NCBI GenBank assembly: GCA_028023455.1
Contig: JAQFVV010006429.1
Location: 682,001-746,000 of the forward strand
Source: Epiperipatus broadwayi
Lineage: Eukaryota > Onychophora > Udeonychophora > Euonychophora > Peripatidae
Direction: 5' to 3'
DNA: 64,000 nucleotides
Notes under the pieces: model-generated
The model's database searches: none
Seen by the model: only the letters and a program-made list of their open reading frames with translations
Told to the model about the DNA's origin: nothing
Part shown: positions 1 through 8,839 of the stretch, piece after piece
Layout: the number at the start of each line of letters is the position of its first letter
How positions within the stretch are numbered: the stretch's first letter is position 1
Position numbers and translations under genes: made by a program

Positions 1-439
1 TTTAGATTTTGGAATATATTATTTTGGTCTTGGTTATAAGAATATTTGCAGTAAACTATGAGCATAAACAAAATTCCCTTTCTACTAATTGCATCAAATA
101 TGTTGCTGAACAAGAGTGTTTGAAAATTCAAGAGTCTCAACATCAAATTATTACTGGAATTATTTATTCATAATGTGTATAAAATAATTTAAGAAGAATA
201 AAATGTCTTATTGCACATGATAACATGATAGTGCAATACAATATATATATATATATAATGTAGAAATCACCTATCTACATATCTTATTATCCTAACTATA
301 GATGTAGTTTTTATGATAACCACAGTTAAAAAATAGATTGACAAAATTAATATTAAAACAAATTTATCTTGAAGATTCTTATAGGTTACAAATAATTTTT
401 TAGAAGATTTAATTAATTTTCTATTAGTCTTGTATAGTG

Positions 440-890
440 TAAATTTCTTAATCTGTTATGTAAGGGATTCAAACTCAGACTTTCACATGAGCCTCAACTT
501 TCCATGCCATCTCATATTGCTGACCCACCTAATCATACACATGTTTAAATGATAAATAATCACCAATATATGTATTTCATACTAAACCAGCAATCATCAG
601 TTGGTCCAGATTACTATCTGCACACATATATACAATCAGTGCTCAGCTTTATATTAAGATAGCCAATCTTCATACTTTAATGGACAGGCTTCAAACTACT
701 CCAACCCACAACTATTCAGCCATCCATTTGATTGAAAATATGATGATGGAATGTTCAAAGCCCACATTAGGGCCAAGGTTATTATCCTACCCATGTTGCC
801 CATTTAGTCATTCTGACCATTCATGCTGTATTGGAGAATAATCCATTTACATACATATGTGAGGGATGGGCAGACCTTTAACACACTATG
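440..890 (-). repeat. Inverted copy A of ~494 bp SINE/hammerhead-like unit
   Basis: Read on the minus strand this matches the plus-strand sequence at about 1,086-1,600: body, then hammerhead-like core, then tRNA-like head. The Pol III B-box-like sequence is at 464-476 (minus-strand GAGTTTGAATCCC), and the A-box-like segment is at about 506-528. The right end at about 888 abuts a direct copy, so the two form a head-to-head palindrome. There is no coding potential. It looks like a non-autonomous, tRNA-derived short element. The class assignment is inference; the inverted repeat itself is read directly. Confidence 0.8.
561..610 (-). ncRNA. Candidate type-I hammerhead ribozyme core (copy A)
   Basis: Minus strand, 5' to 3': stem-I strand GGACCAA, then CTGATGA (600-594), then a 15-nt stem II in which TGCT can pair with AGTA around GGTTT, then GAAA (578-575). 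An 8-nt segment follows that can form a minimal stem III with AUA as the cleavage triplet, then TTGGT, which pairs with ACCAA as stem I. All conserved core positions of the hammerhead family are present. Weak points are the three-base-pair stem III with a two-base loop and the non-canonical first pair of stem II. Very short stem III is known in hammerheads of retrozymes and PLEs. Activity is inferred, not shown. Confidence 0.5.
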
Positions 891-1600
891 TTTTATGATT
901 GCTGGTTTAGCATGAAATATGTATATTGATGATTATTTTTTTCAACATGTGTATGATCATGTGGGTCAGCAACATGAGATGGTATGGAGAGTTGAGGGTC
1001 ATGTGAAAATCTGAGTTTGAATCCCTTATATTACATTACATATGTGCAGGTGTGTGTAAACCTGTACAGTGTATTGATTTACATATTAAAAACATAATGC
1101 GTTAAAGGTCTGCCCATCCTTTCACATATGTATGTAAATGGATTATTCTCCAGTACAGCATAAGGGATCAGAATGACTAAATGGTCAACATGGGTAGGAT
1201 GATAACCTTGGCACTAACATGGGCTTTGAATATTCCATTATCAGATTTTCAATGAAATGGATAGCTGAAGAGTTGTGGGTTGGAATAATTTAAAGCCTGT
1301 CCATTAAAGTATGAACATTAGCTGTCTTAATATAAAGCTGAGCACTGATTGTGTATATGTGTGGGAATGGTAATCTGGACCAACTGATGATTGCTGGTTT
1401 AGCATGAAATATGTAAATTGGTGATTATTTATATTTTCAACATGTGTATGATCAGGTGAGTCAGTAGTATGAGATGGCATGGAGAGTTGAAGATCATGTA
1501 AAAGTCTGAGTTCGAATCCCTTATATTACATTATATATGTGTAGGTGTGTGTAAGCCTGTAGAGTATATTGATTTAATCTGTTATAGTAAATGTATATGG
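891..1600 (+). repeat. Tandem direct copies B and C of the SINE/hammerhead-like unit
   Basis: Two direct copies of the unit with a period of about 494 bp: GAAA at 914 and 1,407, B-box-like sequence at 1,013 and 1,508. Order within the unit is hammerhead-like core, tRNA-like head (A-box-like 961-982 and 1,455-1,475), a GTGTGTAA-type linker, then a ~330 bp body ending in a segment that leads into the next core. The B box of copy C, GAGTTCGAATCCC, is a near-perfect Pol III B box with its CpG intact. Copy B begins at the palindrome junction, where its core is damaged (TTATGA in place of CTGATGA). Confidence 0.8.
1375..1425 (+). ncRNA. Candidate hammerhead ribozyme core (copy C)
   Basis: CTGATGA at 1,385-1,391, stem II 1,392-1,406 with TGCT pairing AGCA (a G-C pair where copy A has G-U, a compensating difference), GAAA at 1,407-1,410, then TTGGT at 1,419-1,423 pairing with the ACCAA that precedes the core. 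The base expected to be U16.1 is A here, so this copy is probably inactive even if copy A is functional. The copy-to-copy pairing change supports a real RNA structure in the ancestor, though one pair is weak evidence. Confidence 0.4.
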
Positions 1601-2329
1601 CATGATAAACTAATGGGCAATTGATATAATTTTCCAACTAAATATCTTTATAGTCACAAAAAAAAAATTCAAGATAATTCAAAATAGTTTTTTGTTAATT
1701 CTAATTTTTGTTCACCTATTTATTTAGAAACCTAGTTTTCTAAATACTATTTTATTTCCAAATTTAATCCATATTTTTATAAATAATTTATAAAAACATG
1801 TTATTCAGCAACATTAGACTTTCTTTTATTTCCTGGAAGTTTGTAAATTCAGGCATAAAAATTAACAGGTTGAATAGTTTATTTATCTAAAGGAAATCAT
1901 TAAAAATATTTCTATATTTTTTTAAAGATGAAACTTAATAACATTTTTTAAATTCATTTTATTCTACTTTTCCATCTTCTATAAAAATTGGAGAGTGCAA
2001 TAATTATATAATTTTCATTTCTTTCATTGTTTTCCCTCTGAGTTATTATTTTTATATAAGTCAGTATGATATTTTGTGTAGGTAAATTTCAATTATCTAT
2101 GCAAATTATAATGAGAATCTAATATTTTATTTTTATAACCTATATGCTCTATGTGTATTAACATCTTTGTACAACTTCAAATAGCATTTTGTATTGCAAA
2201 TGTATTTATGTCCACCTAAAGTATAAATTAAGTGACAATCAAAATTTTAATTGTCATTGTGACATATACTTCAAATTTTTAAATAGGAAATGCAAGGTGT
2301 CTGCTAAATGTGCATTTTCACCCTCATTT
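1601..2329. other. AT-rich spacer, no feature seen
   Basis: No open frame above background, no repeat recognised, CpG almost absent. Confidence 0.6.
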
Positions 2330-3312
2330 TTACAACAATTTATAATAAACATTTATTTTATAACATCTTGCATGCGATTATAAATACAATAGAATGACAG
2401 CCTGTTAAGCTAATTGCTCAGACGCTGTGAGAATGTTATTAATAAATGAATACCTTCGAACAACCACATGATATAGTATTTGTGTAAGAGTAAAAAGGAA
2501 TCCTCTTACCCTTACAACTCAAATGTTTATATATGAGCAAATCTAAAGTAGTTGTAACGAAGGTGTGACTACATAATAGTCACTTTAAATCACTATATAT
2601 AATGTCTGTATGAATGACGCCGATGAAATTTTCTAGAATTTACTAAATGCCACTCTAAACGAAACTAAATCATATACATGAATAAACATTTATTTTATAA
2701 CGTCTTGCGTGCGATTATAATTACAGAAAATTTCATCGGCGTCATTCATACAGACATTATATATAGTGATTTAAAGTGACTATTATGTAGTCACGCCTTC
2801 GTTACAACTACTTTAGATTTGCTCATATATAAACATTTGAGTCGTAAGGGTAAGAGGATTCCTTTTTACTCTTACACAAATACTATATCATGTAGTTGTT
2901 TGAAGGTATTCATTTATTAATAACATTCTCACAGCGTCTGCGCAACTAGCTTAACAGGCTGTCATTCTATTGTAATTATAATCGCACGCAAGATGTTATA
3001 AAATAAATGTTTATTCATGTATATGATTTAGTTTCGTTTAGAGTGGCGTTTAGTAAATTCTAGAAAATTTCATCGGCGTCATTCATACAGACATTATATA
3101 TAGTGATTTAAAGTGACTAATATGTAGTCACGCCTTCGTTACAACTACTTTAGATTTGCTCATATATAAACATTTGAGTCGTAAGGGTAAGAGGATTCCT
3201 TTTTACTCTTACACAAATACTATATCATGTGGTTGTTCGAAGGTATTCATTTATTAATAACATTCTCACAGCATCTGCGCAATTAGCTTAACAGGCTGTC
3301 ATTCTATTGTAA
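2330..3312. repeat. Three copies (inverted, direct, direct) of a ~340 bp repeat
   Basis: The segment at about 2,330-2,725 is the reverse complement of the unit found at 2,726-3,064, which is repeated directly at 3,065-3,312. Copies are very similar and keep several CpGs, so the array is relatively young. Each unit contains a hairpin around GTAAGGGTAAGAGG/CCTTTTTACTCTTAC (for example 2,843-2,875), a block TTAGATTTGCTCATATATAA, and a tail with CGCACGCAAGATGTTATAAA. No ORF and no terminal TG..CA or clear target duplication was found. A diverged member lies at 56.68-57.06 kb. The class (MITE, SINE or PLE-derived terminal repeat) is unresolved. Confidence 0.85.
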
Positions 3313-4780
3313 TAACAATTTATAATGTAAAGAATCCCAAAATGATGACATTTTAAATGTAATATAAAATTAGATTAGTTGTATTTTATTTGATACAACT
3401 CTCCATAGTTTTCCAGACAAAAAATAATTGTTATAAATATTCTCAATAAAAAAAGAATAATTATTCATATTAAAAAATATCTATTGAAAATATCTATTAA
3501 GAAGTGATGAATAACTTTGAACCAATATTAATTAATTGTTGTGGGGGAATGGAGACTTGAAAATTACAGATCTTAGATCACAGCTTATTTCTATTATTCT
3601 GGTACTTAAATATATAAGTCAACAATAAATCATTCTATTAATTTTTCATATTCATCAAGTTTATGATAGTTTACCCACAGTTTTTTATCATCCTTATATT
3701 TTTAAATACAAAAATTGACTCATTAAATGATAATTTTTCTGGACCATTAAGTGGCAAAAAGTACTTTTTATCACATTAATACATATTTATATAATCAAAA
3801 GAATATATTATTAATGAGTATTATAATCATTATTCAAAATTAGTACTTTATAATTTTATAATTTTAAGACAAAATATGTAACAATTTTTTTTTTCAAATA
3901 CTTTATATACCCAAACAGAGAGTCAAATAATTTCTTCACTTTATTTTACATTTCTGCATTGACAGCAATAATTTACTTTAGAACAGTCTATTTAAGGTTT
4001 TCCTATACAAATATAATCAATAGACATTAGACAGTAATAGTAATCAGACTAATTTCCATCTATTAACTGCTCTTCTTTTTAATTCTATAATAAAATTGCA
4101 GATTCAATAACTAAAAATTCATGCATCCAACCTAAACTCTGTTATCTCAAGTACTCAAATGTCATATAGGGTTCCTGAGTGAAAAAGTATTGATTAATTT
4201 TTTTATTGATAAATAGATATCATTGAGTGGTCTCTATTTCTTATGATCTTGTAGCCAGAAACTAGTTTTAGATTATATTTGCTTACACATTGATAGTTAT
4301 TTCATTTACTTATTTTAATATAATTGAAATTAAAGTAAAACATTGCTATCAAAAAGTAAAAAGTTGACTCTGTTACATAGATATAATCTTTTTATCTCTA
4401 TTGTTTATCAATTTAAAATCATTGAAAATATTTAATTCAACATATACAATTCTCTGGAAAAGTTTAATTATTATTTGCAAGATATCAAGGAAGGTAATAA
4501 TCTTCTGCATACTAACACCTATAAAAGATAACTCCCTGGATTTAAATCCTTATAAGAATTTTGGTTTGAAGTACAAGAGATCCCTTTTACTTCAACAAAA
4601 AACCCAGAACAAAACAGCTGTTGTATAGGTTAACAGAAAAAAAACTTGTTTAGCCTCAGGATTTTCAATAATTATTAAAATGGTTCCTTGGCATCACCAA
4701 AAGGCAAAAAAGTTGTTGCTGTTTATATGGATAATCTTTTTATCTCTATTCTCTTTTAATGTAAAATTGATGAAAATATA
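3313..4780. other. AT-rich spacer, no feature seen
   Basis: Stop-rich in all frames, with no recognised repeat. The short frame at about 4,401-4,628 has no family resemblance and low complexity, so it is not called. Confidence 0.6.
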
Positions 4781-4829
4781 AATTAATTATATATATATAT
4801 ATAAATTAGGTCATGGGACATATGACTTG

Positions 4830-4831
<2 letters not shown>

Positions 4832-4899
<68 letters not shown>
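4832..4899. repeat. (AT)n microsatellite
   Basis: About 68 bp of uninterrupted AT dinucleotides, preceded at about 4,789-4,803 by a shorter AT run. Confidence 0.97.
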
Positions 4900-4903
<4 letters not shown>

Positions 4904-5000
4904 ATTCTTAAAACCAGTGGAAAAAAATCTAAGTAATTTTTGTTGAATCTATGGTGTAATCACTACAAGATTTTTACTTACATTTATATCATATTACATT

Positions 5001-5163
5001 TTAATATTTAAATACAAGTATAAAACATATATTTAAGCTAGAGCATTCATCTTTTTCACATGCATGTAGTCATGTATATTAGTTGTATAAGCTGGAGTAG
5101 ATGACTGAAGGAAGTTTGAAATTCTGGGTTCCATTCCCCTCTAATTACATATTATATTCTCTA
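5001..5163 (+). repeat. tRNA-derived SINE-like head, rearranged copy
   Basis: An A-box-like segment around 5,075-5,095 is followed by a decayed B box, GGGTTCCATTCCC, at 5,126-5,138. The head matches the minus-strand element at about 61,815-61,900, including the segment reading GATGACTGAAGG. The upstream flank at 5,001-5,045 matches 61,769-61,810 in the same orientation although the heads are opposed, so head and flank have been inverted relative to one another in one of the copies. An AAT-type microsatellite follows directly. Confidence 0.65.
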
Positions 5164-5186
5164 AATAATAATAATAATAATAATAA

Positions 5187-5236
<50 letters not shown>

Positions 5237-5283
5237 ATAGTAGTAGTAGTAGTAGTAATGATGATGACAACAACAACAACAAC

Positions 5284-5337
<54 letters not shown>

Positions 5338-5365
5338 TATAATAATAATAATAATAATAATAATA

Positions 5366-5401
<36 letters not shown>

Positions 5402-5403
5402 TT
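5164..5403. repeat. Compound trinucleotide microsatellite
   Basis: Successive blocks of AAT, AGT, ATG, ACA, AAT again and finally ATT. The last AAT and ATT blocks are mutually complementary and could fold back. Long frames on both strands here (poly-Asn/Ser, poly-Tyr, poly-Ile) are translations of the repeat, not genes. Confidence 0.97.
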
Positions 5404-5589
5404 TCTCTTCACTAATAAAATTGTAATTATAAATATGCGACTTTTTTTTTCGCATTCAATAATGAAGCTATAAATTTTACACTCATTTATAATAGGTTTG
5501 CTTAGTGCTTTCAAGATTTCATGTTCAAATCTCATACTCATAGCTTGTAAATAAAGATTGTTATGATTTAAGTAAATGTGTTTGAATTT

Positions 5590-6390
5590 TTAATTAGTCC
5601 ATTGTTTAGAGAGAGCAAAACATGCCTCTCTTCTATTAATGGCATTGATGTCATTTGCTATATATAAAGCTTCCTTAACTTTTCTTTTGGTGTCATTTTT
5701 TTCTGTACAAATTATTTGGGCAGAACTGGGTTCAAATACATGGCCTGTAGCTGCTTGGTGGTCCCAGAATACTGAAGATCCTTCATTTTTATTTTTAACC
5801 GTATTGTCGACATACCTATGTTGGTAAATTCTTGTGTTCAGGTTAGCCCGAGTTTCACCATAGTATGATGCATGGCAGCCAAATTGAGGGCATGCCATTT
5901 TATAGACCACATGAGAGGCTTGATCTTTTTCTGTTTTATCTTTAGAATTGTTTATCAGTTGGTTAGTATTGAGAGGTGTCCAGAAGCTACATTTAAAATT
6001 GTTAGACAATGTTTTTGCAATATTTGGTGTTACATTAGGTATGAAAGGAATTGTTAGGTATTTCATATTGTCTTTAGGCAATTTATTTCTTAGTTTTCTA
6101 TAAAATATTTTTATTCTTTGATTGATTGTATTAGGTTTAAAGTCTATGTTAGTCATTTCCTTTACATATCTGTCTATATTGTTTTTCCTATCCTCTATGT
6201 ATTTACATAACTGGTGGTTTCTGAATAGGAAAGCATTCATGCCTGCCCATTTATATGTGATGGGGGTGTTAGATTTTGGGCTTGTGTAACCTCGTATGTG
6301 CAGTGGTTTAATCATCATTTTATAATCTAAATGTGTGTTCTTTCTTTTTATTAACAAGTCTGGGTATTTTATTTCTTGTTCCTTGTTTTT
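5590..6390 (-). mobile_element. Penelope-like element, C-terminal GIY-YIG fragment
   Basis: This is the C-terminal part of a 329-codon open frame that starts at 6,579. It holds the PLE region between the reverse transcriptase and the nuclease (residues about 66-210), then a GIY-YIG endonuclease-like domain: a conserved Cys/His pair in ACPQFGCHASYYGE, YYGETRANLNTRIYQH as the GIY-YIG core, and a HxxTGH-like AATGH downstream. PLEs use this nuclease to nick DNA for target-primed reverse transcription. The reverse transcriptase is missing, so the copy is 5'-truncated. The frame is unbroken over about 265 codons, unusual here, which suggests a fairly recent insertion. Confidence 0.85.
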
Positions 6391-6727
6391 CTCTGTTCTA
6401 CTATTGCAAAAACATTGTCTAACAATTTTAAATTTAGCTTCAGAACACCTCCCAATACTGGAAGAAATTTCATTAATGCAGTTTACCACATTGATTTGTC
6501 CTTTGACTATTTTTGCCAAAAATAAAATATCCTTAAGATTTCTTACTTGCTTCAATAAAACATAGTGAGAGTTGCACAATACTCAAAACATTGCATTATA
6601 ATAATTTAGAATTGTCAGAGTTTCAAACATCATTGCAATAGTTTAAAATTTGTAAAATCAAAGACATAAAAAGGTGTTTATAAGTTTCTCTATTAAGGAA
6701 TCTTATCCTCTAAAGATGCAACCCATA

Positions 6728-6749
6728 ACTTTAAAAGCTTTAGAATAAG

Positions 6750-6785
<36 letters not shown>

Positions 6786-6815
6786 TTATTCTAAAGCTTT
6801 AGAATAAGAATTATA
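6728..6815. repeat. AT-cored palindrome
   Basis: AAGCTTTAGAATAAGAATT followed by an AT run, then its reverse complement, then the forward arm again up to about 6,820. It lies within the LINE remnant. Confidence 0.85.
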
Positions 6816-7374
6816 TATATATGATTTGAGAAAAGTAATTTAGAATCTAAAATTATATCTAAATCCTTACATTCTTTTGACCTCAAAATATTATTTCCTT
6901 TTAATATATAATTAAGTAGTATGAGGTTTGTTTTCCTTGAAAAAAATAATAATTTTGATTTTTCCATTTATATTCATGTAATTTTTAATCCCCCATAATT
7001 CAAATCTTTTGATTCAATTTTGTAAATAATTACAATCATTAGATGATATTTAATGTGTTTATAAATCATAATGACATCAACAAAGCATGAAATGCAGCAA
7101 TCATATATTATACAATTTAAGTCAAAAGTATATATATTAAACAGAAATGGTCCTAAAACAGATCCATGAGGTTCACTAGAATTATTAAAATAATCTAATT
7201 GAGAATTCAAATATTTAACAAAATGTGGTCTTCTATATATAAAAAGATGCAAACCATTCTAACCATGGCTTAGTTTATCCCAGATAATGTAACTTACCAC
7301 TAAGTATAGAGTGAGAAATATTATCAAATGCCTTAGACAATTCAAAAATATTGCAAAAAACTTGAATTTGATTA

Positions 7375-8100
7375 TTTTTAAATAATTTTATTGAAAAACC
7401 ATATGTAATAATGATACAATTGTAAATCAAAAATAATAGTTATCCATGTTAGTCAGGCAACCAAATGTTCTGATGTGGTTACTGGTGTTGTTAATCCAGC
7501 TTAATCAGGCTCCATGTGTTGTCAAATAAAAATCTGGATGAGATTATTCTGTCCTTATGGTGAAATTCCTTTAGCTTGGAAATGAATGTGTCTTCAGGCT
7601 CGGGATGAGGAAAGGTAAACTTGTTGCGACATCTGGCCATTCAGATGGCATAAGTGAGAAAGGTTGAGAGTCTTGTGGTGACACAATCCCTGGACAGGAA
7701 GCAACATTTGATATTTAAGATATTGTTCAGGGAAATGTGGCAGTGGTAAGTAATGAAAGTTCTAATTTTGTTATATGCTGGGCAATCATTTATCATATGA
7801 TCAAAGGTTTCACAGGTTCTATGGCAGTTATGACACGTTGGATCTATATTCTTGAGGAATCTCCTGTAGTGCAGGAACCAGTTTGTCTGGAGTGGATTCA
7901 GGTTGATTTTCACTAGAAAGTCCAGGAACCTTGGCTCCAGCTTGAGATGCTTGAAAAACCTGGTGACCACCTGATTGTTACCACCAAGGTAAGGAATGGT
8001 AGAGTTTTGTGTGGTAAATAGCAGGTTATGAGCATCCCAAATGGAGATTTTTTGTCTGAATACTAGGGTAGAGTGGCCATTGTGAGTGAAAAGGTAGTCA
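7375..8100 (-). mobile_element. 5'-truncated LINE 3' end nested in the older LINE
   Basis: The minus-strand frame from about 8,030 to 7,560 (one frameshift near 7,970 and an in-frame stop after 7,641) encodes the C-terminal part of a LINE protein, with a CCHC-type finger CHNCHRTCETFDHMINDC. A 3' UTR follows, ending in AATAAA (plus-strand 7,388-7,393) and an A-rich tail at about 7,375. The flanking LINE resumes on both sides: motif A begins immediately after the tail and motif 0 lies just before 8,100. This is the expected result of target-primed insertion of a truncated LINE. The LINE clade was not determined. Confidence 0.75.
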
Positions 8101-8445
8101 AGTATCTAGCATGTGACACAACATCAGTAAAATGCATCATGTTAGTACCAATGAGTCTATTTTTTGTAAACTCATGTTGAAGTTCAGAAATAAATTTATT
8201 CAAGTATGTGTAAACAGATTCATATACAACCAATTCAAATAATTTAGTGGAAACTTGATAATATCGAAAATGGTCTATAAATTTCAAGTCTAACTTTATG
8301 AACATTCTAATATATGGAACCACATTAGTGATTTTCCACCTGTTGGGAAAAAGTTATTTTTTAATAGAAAGATTAAAAATAAAAAGAAGTGTAGGAGCAT
8401 ATGCCACCAAAAGTAACTGACAATTTATTTTTAGGCTACAAAAAG

Positions 8446-8541
8446 CTGATTATAATAATAATAATGATGATGATGATGATGATAATGATAATGATAATAA
8501 TGATGGTGGTGATGATGATGATAATAATAATAATAATAATA
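8446..8541. repeat. Compound ATN trinucleotide microsatellite
   Basis: Interrupted AAT, GAT, GGT and AAT units. Poly-Tyr/His frames on the minus strand are translation artefacts. Confidence 0.95.
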
Positions 8542-8839
8542 CAAAAATAATAAATAATATAAAATGAAGTAATGTAAAATGTTTAACAACAAAAGAAAGT
8601 CAACAAGTGCTTTAGAATTACATAGTTTCATGAAAAGAGTTAATATGTTGAGATTCACAATAAAGATAATGCTTCATTTTTAGAAAAATCTATCAATCAT
8701 ACTAAATTTCATTAGCCATAAACATTAAAATTGCTAATTAAGATCTTCAGGTTTATCATATTTTAAAGCATGGGATTCTCTTAAAAAGTTTATTATAGAT
8801 ACAATTTAATTCATTGTTGGATTCACTAAAAAAATCATA

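Larger units (their letters stand above)
6390..8420 (-). mobile_element. Jockey/CR1-like LINE remnant, split by a nested insertion
   Basis: Pieces in order on the minus strand: the region before RT motif 0 and motif 0 itself (about 8,420-8,110, WKITNVVPYI then a decayed NYR-type segment ending QHEFTKNRL); motif A at about 7,340-7,300 (FELSKAFDNISH); motif B at about 7,180-7,130 (PHGSVLGPFLFNIYTFDL); a ruined catalytic box (CFVDVIMIYKHI in place of FADD); then thumb and post-RT segments to about 6,390, with an AT hairpin inserted at 6,745-6,820. The first ~60 codons of the frame starting at 6,579 (VRNLKDILFLAKI) look like the end of this LINE, fused to the PLE. Multiple stops make it a dead copy. 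Confidence 0.75.

Noticed and set aside
5101-5541. Four overlapping 70-126 codon frames on both strands
   Set aside because: They are translations of the trinucleotide microsatellite.
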